From the NCBI RefSeq assembly GCF_039655775.1, contig NZ_JBBYXJ010000002.1, positions 1,178,001 to 1,242,000 on the forward strand: 64,000 nucleotides of DNA. The letters run 5' to 3'. The notes below the pieces were generated by a model. It was given only the letters and a program-made list of their open reading frames with translations, had not been told where the DNA came from and made no database searches. The translations under genes and the position numbers were made by a program. Shown piece by piece: positions 8,821 to 15,796 of the stretch. This DNA is from Iodidimonas sp. SYSU 1G8. Lineage in GTDB: Bacteria; Pseudomonadota; Alphaproteobacteria; SMXS01. How positions within the stretch are numbered: position 1 is the first letter of the stretch; every line of letters starts with the position of its first letter.

Positions 8821-9183
8821 ATGCATCGTTACATGTTGATCTTTGTCGCTGGCATGATGTTGGCGTCGGTCGCCGCCGCGCAGACCCGCGCGGATGTGGA
8901 CGCCGCGGTGAAGTGTCGCGGGCTGGTGAGTGCGGCTGCGGCAACCCACCGGATTCAGCCGGACGCGGCGAAAGCCGCCGGCCTACCGTTACCGCCCTCG
9001 GGCCTCGATATTCGTTACCTCATGGAGATAGACCGACGCGCCAAGGCCGCGAAACTGCCTGAAAGCGAGGTCAATACGCTGCTTGCCAGCGGTGTCGCGC
9101 GTGTGCTCGCCAACGCAGACGCCATGAAGGCCGCGGCGCCGGACGTCCAGCGTTGCATAGACGAGGCGCCGAAGCGCCAATAA
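8821..9183 (+). CDS. Small secreted protein of unknown function
   Basis: 120 residues. The N-terminus (MHRYMLIFVAGMMLASVAAAQ) is a signal peptide with likely cleavage at AAA-QT. The mature part is about 99 residues, mainly helical, with two cysteines (in KCRG and RCID) at either end that could form a disulfide. GGAGGGAAAAGG precedes the ATG. I do not recognise a family. It converges on the peroxiredoxin gene and may share only a terminator region with it. Confidence 0.65.
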   Translation: MHRYMLIFVAGMMLASVAAAQTRADVDAAVKCRGLVSAAAATHRIQPDAAKAAGLPLPPSGLDIRYLMEIDRRAKAAKLPESEVNTLLASGVARVLANADAMKAAAPDVQRCIDEAPKRQ

Positions 9184-9187
9184 CACC

Positions 9188-9778
9188 CTATCGCTTCAGG
9201 CCGCGGACGATTTCCAGCGCCTTGCTGGCATGATCCACGGGCGCGATCTTGTCGTCCGCCGAGGACAGGGTGGCCGCGATCGTGCCGTCGGCGGCGATGA
9301 CGAAGGTGGTTCGCTCGGTGAAGTCGTGATCGATGGCCTGGCCGCGCGTGTCCTTCATGCCCGGCTTGGCCGACATGGTCTTCAGCTCATAGGCCTGCGA
9401 AATCTTGCCGCCTGCATCGGAGGCGACCGGAAACTTGCCGGCGCAGTATTCCGGGTCGGCGGAGAATTCGTTCAGCTCGGCGATGCTGTTCTGAGACACA
9501 CCGACGATGGAGGCGCCGGCCGCGGCGAACTGGTCCGCCTCCTCGGCAAACGCCCGTGCCTGAACGTTGCAGCCGCCCGTGTAGGCCGACGGGTAGAAGT
9601 AGACCACGACAGGGCCCTTCTTCAGCGCGCCCTTCAGCGAGAAATCGAACGCCTTGCCGGCCAGCGACGCCTCGGCGGTAAACTCCGGTGCACTCTGGCC
9701 GGGCTGCAGGGCTGCTACAGCAACGGCAGGCAATGTAAGAGCGCTACAGATCAAGGCGCTCAGAACAAGATGCTTCAT
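9188..9778 (-). CDS. Exported peroxiredoxin (AhpC/TSA, Prx-Q-like)
   Basis: 196 residues from the ATG at 9778, which follows GGGGAGCG and starts a signal peptide (MKHLVLSALICSALTLPAVA). The thioredoxin-fold domain has the peroxidatic Cys70 in YPSAYTGGC and a candidate resolving Cys112 in PEYCAGKF. The downstream DFTERTTFVIAADG strand is typical of the family. It should reduce peroxides in the periplasm. The peroxidatic motif is slightly unusual (Tyr-Thr-Gly-Gly-Cys rather than Phe-Thr-x-x-Cys). It lies between two oxygenase genes. Confidence 0.88.
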   Translation of the reverse strand: MKHLVLSALICSALTLPAVAVAALQPGQSAPEFTAEASLAGKAFDFSLKGALKKGPVVVYFYPSAYTGGCNVQARAFAEEADQFAAAGASIVGVSQNSIAELNEFSADPEYCAGKFPVASDAGGKISQAYELKTMSAKPGMKDTRGQAIDHDFTERTTFVIAADGTIAATLSSADDKIAPVDHASKALEIVRGLKR

Positions 9779-9882
9779 GGTTTCGCTCCCCACGGACACA
9801 CGGCATCGAGCCGCGACGCTGCGAGCATAAATCATTCCGCGACGTCTGGCCTGCTCTTATGGTCGCGGCCTGCGGCCCTGCG

Positions 9883-11217
9883 TTATCGGCGACCCTCGAT
9901 ATAGTCGTTGAGCACCTCATGCCAGCGCCTCACGCGGGTCTCCTGGCCTGACAGATAGGCGTCGTCATAGCCTTGCGAGCGCCAGCCGCGCTGTTGTCCC
10001 TCCGCCAGCATCATGTCCTGGAACACGATCTGGCCGTGCATCTCCGGCACGCCGCGGCCTTTGTCGAACACCTTGCGCTCGAACTCGGCTTCCTCGACCT
10101 TGCGGCGGCCGCCCATGGTCTCGACCTCGGTGACGCCCTCGACGGGGAACACCATGTGCCACAGGTCGAAGGTGCACTTGTTCGGATCGTCCGGATGCGG
10201 TTCCGTGCGAAAGAAGATCACGTCGTCCGGCAGCACCGACAGAGTGACGTTGGGGAACAGCACATTGTGCGGGCTGTCGGTCAGCTCGGTGGGCGTCATG
10301 TGCTCATAATGCAGATAGCCCTTCTCGCGCCACAGCCGCTGCTTGGCTTCCTGCAGGTCCAGCCATCCCTGCATGACCTTGGTCTCGTAGTCGGGGTACT
10401 GGTGCGGATCGATATCCCAGGGGACCAGAAAGTCGTCGAACGGGTGCGGCTCGCCCTCGGCCGGCCGGTCGCGCAGGGATGGGCGGCCCGGCTGGACGAT
10501 ACGGCCGTGGCCGTTGGGGAACATTTCCAGCACCGAGGTCCAGTGGTCCTGGTCGATCCAGGCGGGCACCTGCGGATGGGCGGTGCGCGTATGATAGGAT
10601 TCGCTGAAGTTCTCGCTCGCGAACTTCCAGTTGCACTCCAGCTCGACCTTCAGATTGGTCACCCGGACCAGCTTGTCCCAGGGCCAGTTCTTGTAGAGCT
10701 CGGGAATGGGCTCCAGATACTCCATCAGCGGCGGCGCGTTCGGGTCCATGCTGTACCAGACGAAGCCGCCCCATGTGTCGCACTGCAGTTCCTTGAGGCG
10801 CAGCTTGCCGCAGGGGTCGCCCTGCGGAAAATCGTCGGGATCGGGGACGTCGTTGAGCAGGCCGTCCTTGCCCCAGACCCAGCCATGATAGGCGCAGGTG
10901 AAGCTCTGTTGATGCCCATTGTCCCAGACCAGCCGCTGCCCGCGATGGCGGCAGGCGTTGTAGAAGGCACGGATCGCGCCATCGTCCTGCAACACGCAGA
11001 TCACCGATTCATGCATGAAATCATGGATGATGTAGTCGCCCGGCTCCTGTATCTCGTTGACCCGTCCGGCAACGTGCCACACGCGCTTCCACATATGGTC
11101 CCATTCCTTCTGCGCGAATTCCCGGGACCAGAACCGGTCGCCCGTGATCGGGTCGCCCCGGACGTTGCGCGCGTCGCCGCCGTCGATCGCCTGCGGATGT
11201 GTGACCGGTAATCCCAT
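9883..11217 (-). CDS. Second Rieske non-heme iron oxygenase, alpha subunit type
   Basis: 444 residues. The Rieske ligands are Cys89-x-His91 (ACRHRGQ) and Cys108-xx-His111 (TCAYHGW). The catalytic iron motif is ENFSESYHTRTAH with His209 and His214. It resembles aromatic ring-hydroxylating or quaternary-amine oxygenase alpha subunits, without adjacent beta subunit, ferredoxin or reductase. GGGAGAG precedes the ATG. A crotonase gene diverges from it across a TetR-like inverted repeat (11266-11283). It is not a close copy of the first Rieske protein, so this is probably not a local duplication. Confidence 0.92.
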   Translation of the reverse strand: MGLPVTHPQAIDGGDARNVRGDPITGDRFWSREFAQKEWDHMWKRVWHVAGRVNEIQEPGDYIIHDFMHESVICVLQDDGAIRAFYNACRHRGQRLVWDNGHQQSFTCAYHGWVWGKDGLLNDVPDPDDFPQGDPCGKLRLKELQCDTWGGFVWYSMDPNAPPLMEYLEPIPELYKNWPWDKLVRVTNLKVELECNWKFASENFSESYHTRTAHPQVPAWIDQDHWTSVLEMFPNGHGRIVQPGRPSLRDRPAEGEPHPFDDFLVPWDIDPHQYPDYETKVMQGWLDLQEAKQRLWREKGYLHYEHMTPTELTDSPHNVLFPNVTLSVLPDDVIFFRTEPHPDDPNKCTFDLWHMVFPVEGVTEVETMGGRRKVEEAEFERKVFDKGRGVPEMHGQIVFQDMMLAEGQQRGWRSQGYDDAYLSGQETRVRRWHEVLNDYIEGRR

Positions 11218-11265
11218 GCTTCTCTCCCGTCGTCGCGCCGGGCCGTCTGCGGCCGACTCTGAAAT

Positions 11266-11283
11266 ACTGACAGTAATGTTAGT
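11266..11283. promoter_or_regulatory. Candidate operator between divergent oxygenase and crotonase
   Basis: ACTGAC-AGTAAT-GTTAGT is an 18-base inverted repeat with one mismatch between its 6-base arms. It overlaps a perfect 11-base palindrome, TACTG-A-CAGTA, at 11265-11275. Size and symmetry fit a TetR-type operator that could control both divergent genes. No TetR gene is in the window, so this is inference from symmetry and position. Confidence 0.4.
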
Positions 11284-11391
11284 TTAAGAACGACCTGATC
11301 GGCAATGACTCCGTGCCGCCGCGCGATTTCGCTGGACCCTGACCGACCGGGGCGGAACAATGCCGCGCCAGTTCCATGGAGAAAGCATCCC

Positions 11392-12168
11392 ATGTCCGAC
11401 CCCGTTCTGCTGATCCAAAAATCCGGCGAGGTGGCGACCGTCACCCTGAACCGCCCCAACGCCATGAACGCCCTGTCGCGCGAGTTGCGGGCCGAGATCG
11501 CCCGCGCCGTGGATGCGCTGGAAGCCGATCCGGAGGTGCGGGTGCTGATCCTGACCGGTGCCGGTCGCGCGTTCTGCGCCGGACTCGATCTGAAGGAACT
11601 GGGCGCGAAGGGGCTCGCCAGCCCCAATGACGCGGTGACCAAGGACGATCCCGTGCGGTCCATCGGCCGCTTCAGCGGCCCGGTCATCGGCGCGATCAAC
11701 GGTGTCGCTGTCACCGGCGGTTTCGAACTGGCATTGGCCTGCGACGTGTTGATCGCCTCGAGCGCGGCGCGCTTCGCCGATACCCACGCCCGCGTCGGCG
11801 TCATGCCCGGCTGGGGGCTCAGCCAGAAGCTCAGCCGCGCCATCGGCGTGTACCGGGCAAAGGAACTGTCGCTGACCGGCAATTATCTGTCGGCTCAGCA
11901 GGCAGCCGATTGGGGCCTGGTGAACCGGGTGGTCGAACCCGATGATCTACTGCCCACATGCCGGGCTCTCGCGCAGGACATGCTTTCGGTGATCCCCGAG
12001 ATGCTTGTCGGCTACAAGCGTGTCATCGACGAGGGCTTCGCCCAATCCTTTGGCGACGCCATGGAAACCGAGGCGCGAACCGCGCGCGCGGCCAACGCGG
12101 CCGTCTCGCCCGAGGAAGTGGAAGCCCGCCGCGAGGCGATCCGCTCGCGCGGCAAGGCTCAGGTCTAG
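11392..12168 (+). CDS. Enoyl-CoA hydratase/isomerase (crotonase) family protein
   Basis: 258 residues from the ATG at 11392, chosen for the preceding GGAGAAAG. Crotonase hallmarks are visible: NRPNAMNALS near 20, the first oxyanion-hole segment FCAGLDLKEL near 63, the second GAINGVAVTGGFEL near 100 with the conserved Glu, and MPGWGLSQKLSRAIG near 140. It should hydrate or isomerise an enoyl-CoA in the cytoplasm. Its 3' end overlaps the convergent VOC gene by four bases (CTAG). Confidence 0.92.
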   Translation: MSDPVLLIQKSGEVATVTLNRPNAMNALSRELRAEIARAVDALEADPEVRVLILTGAGRAFCAGLDLKELGAKGLASPNDAVTKDDPVRSIGRFSGPVIGAINGVAVTGGFELALACDVLIASSAARFADTHARVGVMPGWGLSQKLSRAIGVYRAKELSLTGNYLSAQQAADWGLVNRVVEPDDLLPTCRALAQDMLSVIPEMLVGYKRVIDEGFAQSFGDAMETEARTARAANAAVSPEEVEARREAIRSRGKAQV

Positions 12169-12599
12169 GCGTCCATCCGTTCGTTCGCCGGGACGACGGT
12201 GACCATCCACGATACGCCGAAGCGGTCGGTGAGGCTGCCGAAGCGGGACGAGAAGAAATTGCTCTCCATGGGCGTATCGATGGTGGCGCCGTCCGACAGC
12301 GCGGCGAACACGCGCTCGGCCTCTTCGTCGCTTGCCGTCGCGATGGACAGGGTAATGCCCTTGAAGCCTGGCTTTCCCGAACACATGCCGTCCGACGCCA
12401 TCAGATGCGTGTCGCCGACACGGAACGAGGCGTGCATCACCTTGTCGCCAAAATCAGCCGGCATGCCCGGATGGTCCAGAGATTCAGGGTGATCCCTGAA
12501 GCGCAGCATCATGTCGATGCGGGCGCCGATGGCCGATTGGTAGAAATCCAGGGCTTCTTCGGTGCGGCCGTCGAAGAACATGTAGGACTGGACGTACAT
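12165..12599 (-). CDS. PhnB-like VOC family protein
   Basis: 144 residues from an ATG preceded by GAAGGAAG. The pattern VQSYMFFDGRTEEALDFYQSAIGA at the start, then VMHASFRVGDTHLMASDG, and the ending NFFSSRFGSLTDRFGVSWMV are typical of the PhnB/3-demethylubiquinone-9 methyltransferase-like glyoxalase branch (DUF1428/YjdN type). Its enzymatic activity is generally not established. It is on the same strand as, and downstream of, the ThiS-like gene with a 23-base gap, so co-transcription is possible. Confidence 0.82.
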   Translation of the reverse strand: MYVQSYMFFDGRTEEALDFYQSAIGARIDMMLRFRDHPESLDHPGMPADFGDKVMHASFRVGDTHLMASDGMCSGKPGFKGITLSIATASDEEAERVFAALSDGATIDTPMESNFFSSRFGSLTDRFGVSWMVTVVPANERMDA

Positions 12600-12622
12600 T
12601 CTCGTCTTCCTTCTCAAGCGGG

Positions 12623-12898
12623 TCAGCCGCCGCTGATCGCGGTCAGTACCGTCACGTCGGTGCCGGGCGGCAGGCGGGTTTGCAGGGTGGCGCGCTCGCC
12701 ATCGACGAACACGTTGATGTGGCGGCGGATGCGCGGCGTGGAATCGCAGAGCCGGTCCCGCATGCCGGGCCACCGGTCATTGAGACCGTTCATGACGTCA
12801 TCGACGGTATCGGCCTCGATCTCCACCTGACGCGGAGCGCCGGGAAACAGCGCCACGAGGGCGGCAGGTAGCCAGACGGTCACGGTCGTCGCGCTCAT
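12623..12898 (-). CDS. MoaD/ThiS-family ubiquitin-like sulfur carrier
   Basis: 91 residues ending in Gly-Gly, the feature that allows C-terminal adenylation and thiocarboxylation in MoaD and ThiS. The beta-grasp pattern is visible: the VTVWLPAALVALF strand, DTVDDVMNGLNDRWPGM helix, HINVFVDGE strand and PPGTDVTVLTAISGG end. The start overlaps the stop of the upstream beta-propeller gene by one base (TGATG), so translation is coupled. No E1-like adenylating enzyme, moaE or thiG is nearby. The sulfur acceptor is unknown, and the pairing with the propeller is its only context. Confidence 0.85.
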   Translation of the reverse strand: MSATTVTVWLPAALVALFPGAPRQVEIEADTVDDVMNGLNDRWPGMRDRLCDSTPRIRRHINVFVDGERATLQTRLPPGTDVTVLTAISGG

Positions 12899-13980
12899 CA
12901 GGCATCGACGACCAGGGTTTCGACCGACAGGATGGCGGGCAGATGCCGCGCCGCACAGCTCCAGGTGTCGCCTTCGTCGGCGCTGGCATAGACCTCGCCC
13001 GAGCCGGTGCCGAAATAGACGCCCGCCCGGTCCAGTGTATCCGTCGCCATGGCCTGGCGCAGGACGCCGAAGAAGGCGTTCTGCTGCGGCAGGCCTTCGC
13101 GCAGATCCTGCCAGCTGTCTCCGCCGTCTCGGCTGCGCCAGACAGCGGCCTTGCCGTCCGGCACGTAGCGTCCGGCGGAATCGCCGTTCAAGGGCAGAAG
13201 GTAAAGCGTGGATGGATCCCTCGGATGGGCGGCGGCCGGAAAGCCGAACGAGGAGGGCAGGCCGTTCTCGATACTCTGCCAGTGCTTGCCGCCATCGTCG
13301 CTGCGATACATGCCGCAATGGTTCTGCTGGTAGAGCCGGTCGGACATGCCGGCGGCCATGGCGATGGAATGAACGCACTGGCCGAATTCGGGATATTTCT
13401 GGCCCTCGGGCAGATAGTCGCAGCGCGTGCCCTGGTTGCGCGGCTCCCACGTGTCGCCGCCATCGGCGGTGTGAAACACGCCAGCGGCCGAGATGCCGAC
13501 CCACAGGCGTTGCGGGTCCCTGGGGTCCGGGATGAGCGAGTGCAGGATCAGGCCGGCGCCGCCCGGCTGCCAGTCGGGACGGGTGGGATGATCGCGCAGC
13601 CCCTTGACGTGCGTCCAGGATTGGCCGCCATCATCGCTGCGGAACAGACCCGCGGGTTCCACGCCGGCATACAGCGCGCCGTCTCCTGCCGCCAGGCTCC
13701 AGACGGACTTCACCGGCTCCTCGCCGGCCGGATAGGACAAGCCTTCGCTGGAATGGCTCCAGGTCGCGCCCAGATCGTCCGACTTCCAGACGGCGGGGCC
13801 GAACCATTCATTGCCGCCGCCAGCATAGATCGTGCCGGTATTGGGGTCGGCGACCACATGATTCAGCGGCCACGTTTCACAGAATGGCCCGCGTAACTCC
13901 CAGGTGCGACGCGCCCCGTCGCTTTCCAGAATGAATGCCCCCTTTTTCGTGCCCAGCAGAACCAGAACTTTTTGTGCCAT
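12898..13980 (-). CDS. BNR/Asp-box beta-propeller protein (sialidase- or sortilin-like fold)
   Basis: 360 residues from the ATG at 13980, preceded by GGAAGAG. At least six Asp-box motifs (S/T-x-D-x-G-x-x-W) are spaced along the chain: SDDLGATW, SDDGGQSW, TADGGDTW, SDDGGKHW, SRDGGDSW and SADEGDTW. The family forms a six- or seven-bladed propeller. There is no signal peptide, so it is probably cytoplasmic, unlike true sialidases. The catalytic Arg triad and Tyr/Glu of sialidases are not evident. It is coupled to the ThiS-like gene and diverges from a MarR regulator. Confidence 0.85.
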   Translation of the reverse strand: MAQKVLVLLGTKKGAFILESDGARRTWELRGPFCETWPLNHVVADPNTGTIYAGGGNEWFGPAVWKSDDLGATWSHSSEGLSYPAGEEPVKSVWSLAAGDGALYAGVEPAGLFRSDDGGQSWTHVKGLRDHPTRPDWQPGGAGLILHSLIPDPRDPQRLWVGISAAGVFHTADGGDTWEPRNQGTRCDYLPEGQKYPEFGQCVHSIAMAAGMSDRLYQQNHCGMYRSDDGGKHWQSIENGLPSSFGFPAAAHPRDPSTLYLLPLNGDSAGRYVPDGKAAVWRSRDGGDSWQDLREGLPQQNAFFGVLRQAMATDTLDRAGVYFGTGSGEVYASADEGDTWSCAARHLPAILSVETLVVDA

Positions 13981-14050
13981 GGACTCTTCCCATCGACTCA
14001 TGTGCGCGTGTTGCCTGAAACGGCGGATTCCAGCCATAAAGCGCTGGACA

Positions 14051-14072
14051 ATTAAGTTGATATCAACATAAT
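14051..14072. promoter_or_regulatory. MarR-type operator palindrome
   Basis: The core GTTGATATCAAC (14056-14067) is a perfect 12-base palindrome. The flanks ATTAA and ATAAT extend the symmetry to 22 bases with one mismatched pair. It lies just ahead of the MarR start codon and upstream of the divergent propeller/ThiS operon. TTGATATCAA-like sites are common for MarR proteins, so autoregulation plus control of the divergent operon is likely. Confidence 0.7.
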
Positions 14073-14078
14073 GGGGGA

Positions 14079-14525
14079 ATGTCAAATCAAGACGAGCCAT
14101 CCTTCTCGACCACGCTCATGGTCCGGGACGCCTGCCTGTGCCTTCACGTTCAACGCGCCGCCCGCGCCCTCGCGCGGCGTTTCGACGACGCCTTGCGTCC
14201 CGTGGGGCTGACCAGCGGTCAGTTTTCCCTGCTGATGTCGCTGAATCGGCCGAAGCCGCCGACCATGGGCAGCGTGGCCTCCTTGCTGGCGATGGACCGC
14301 ACCACCTTGACCGCGAATGTGAAGCCGCTGGAACGTCGCGGCTTCCTTGCGGTCACGCCCGATCCGTCGGACCGCCGGAGCCGCCTGTTGACCCTGACCG
14401 ACGCGGGCCGCGCCGCACTGCGCGCCGCAGTGCCTATCTGGAAACGCGAGCATGAGGATGTGGAGCGCCTTTTGACCGGGGCGGATCCGGAAACCTTGCG
14501 GGCCGATTTGCGCGCGCTGTCTTGA
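14079..14525 (+). CDS. MarR-family transcriptional regulator
   Basis: 148 residues with a winged-helix core. The helix-turn-helix covers about GSVASLLAMDRTTLTANVKPLERRG (residues 66-90) and is followed by the wing DPSDRRSRLLTLTDAG, a hallmark of MarR proteins. A helical N-terminal dimerisation region precedes it. It has one or two cysteines near residues 20-23 (ACLCLHV), which might sense oxidants or electrophiles; that is inference. It is divergent from the propeller/ThiS operon with a palindromic operator between. Confidence 0.9.
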   Translation: MSNQDEPSFSTTLMVRDACLCLHVQRAARALARRFDDALRPVGLTSGQFSLLMSLNRPKPPTMGSVASLLAMDRTTLTANVKPLERRGFLAVTPDPSDRRSRLLTLTDAGRAALRAAVPIWKREHEDVERLLTGADPETLRADLRALS

Positions 14526-14705
14526 GCGACCGAGTCGTCTGAGGAGCCCGCGCGAACTCGCAAGAAAAAGCACCCAATTCAGTTTCCAGAGTAACCCATG
14601 TTAACCGGCCAGCCCCGGCCATCTTCTACTGTTGGCGCGCGTCAGGATCGACATCACGTCATACCAAACCAAGAAAAACTGCAGAAGCGGTCGAGCAGCA
14701 TATTA

Positions 14706-15443
14706 ATGGATCTGAAGAGTGGGACCGCCTCCGAGGTGCTGAGGCTGAAATTTCGGTCGATTTACCCACTGACCGCCGACGAGATCGCAGCACTTGAGCG
14801 TGCATGTACACGGACATATAGCCTCGCCCGCAACCAGGATGTTATCCGGGAAGGCGACAGGCCGGACAGCTGCAACCTGCTGATCGATGGAATCGTCTGC
14901 CGTTACAAGATACTGCCGGATGGACAGCGCCAGATTCTGTCCTTTCAGTTTCCCGGCGATCTATTCGACTCCCAGAGTTTCCTGCTCGATGCCATGGACC
15001 ATGGTATCGCCACCATCTCGCCCTGCGTCATCGCGACGATTCCGCACGCGGCCATGGCGGCGCTGACCAGTGAACATCTGCGGCTGGGACGGGCTTTGTG
15101 GAAGGATACTCTCGTGGACGCGGCCATATTCCGGGAATGGCTGACCAATGTGGCGCGGCGTACCGCCTACCAGCGCATCGCGCACCTGTTCTGCGAGACC
15201 TTTATCCGCGTTAGGGCCATCGGCATGGCGCGCGGCGACACCATCGACTGGCCGATCACCCAGCGGGATATCGGCGACGCGCTCGGCCTGACCGTGGTTC
15301 ACGTCAACAGGACGCTGCGAGACATGCGGAACGCGCATATCATCAGCCTGCAGTCCTCGACCTTGCGAATCCTGGACTGGCCCGCGCTGGCCGATGCCGC
15401 CCAGTTCGATCCGGCCTATCTGCAGATCCGGGACGCGGCCTGA
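14706..15443 (+). CDS. Crp/Fnr-family transcriptional regulator
   Basis: 245 residues from the ATG at 14706; earlier in-frame starts lack family similarity. Residues 30-140 form a cyclic-nucleotide-binding-like beta barrel (QDVIREGDRPDSCNLLIDG, then QRQILSFQFPGDLFD). The C-terminal winged helix contains TQRDIGDALGLTVVHVNRTLRDM near 188-210. The Cys cluster of Fnr is absent and there is no clear cAMP site, so the ligand is unknown. It ends 6 bases from the convergent rhodanese stop. It is unlikely to belong to the chemosensory operon. Confidence 0.88.
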   Translation: MDLKSGTASEVLRLKFRSIYPLTADEIAALERACTRTYSLARNQDVIREGDRPDSCNLLIDGIVCRYKILPDGQRQILSFQFPGDLFDSQSFLLDAMDHGIATISPCVIATIPHAAMAALTSEHLRLGRALWKDTLVDAAIFREWLTNVARRTAYQRIAHLFCETFIRVRAIGMARGDTIDWPITQRDIGDALGLTVVHVNRTLRDMRNAHIISLQSSTLRILDWPALADAAQFDPAYLQIRDAA

Positions 15444-15449
15444 CGGCGT

Positions 15450-15764
15450 TCAGTAGCGGGCCATCTCCGGATCGACGGCCACTGCCCAAGCGTCGATGCC
15501 GCCGCGCAAATTCACCGCCTGATCGAAACCCCGCTCGCGCAGGAAGCGCGTTACCATGCCGCTCCGGGAGCCGTGATGGCACAGCACCACGAGCGCCATG
15601 TCGGCCGGCACGTCGGCCAGACGCGCGGGCACCTGCTGCATCGGGATATGAACCGCGCCGTCGATACGACATATGGCGATCTCGTCCGCCTCCCGGACAT
15701 CGAGGATCGCGTGGGGTTCGCCATTGTCGCGCAAGGCCTTGAGCGTCAGTACGTCGATTTCCAT
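15450..15764 (-). CDS. Rhodanese-like single-domain protein
   Basis: 104 residues from the ATG at 15764, which has GGAAGA upstream; a TTG at 15800 that overlaps the preceding stop is an alternative. The active-site loop is CHHGSRSG with the nucleophilic Cys, and the DVREADE motif and VNLRGGIDAW C-terminus match GlpE/PspE-type rhodaneses. It transfers sulfane sulfur. As the last gene of the chemosensory operon it is either a passenger or a redox/sulfur input. Position is the only evidence. Confidence 0.9.
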   Translation of the reverse strand: MEIDVLTLKALRDNGEPHAILDVREADEIAICRIDGAVHIPMQQVPARLADVPADMALVVLCHHGSRSGMVTRFLRERGFDQAVNLRGGIDAWAVAVDPEMARY

Positions 15765-15796
15765 CAGGTCTTCCGTTGCAGTGTCATCTCGGGCGT

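Noticed and set aside
12165-12168. Four-base CTAG overlaps as recombination sites
   Set aside because: They are shared stop codons of convergent genes, a common packing feature, with no repeats around them.
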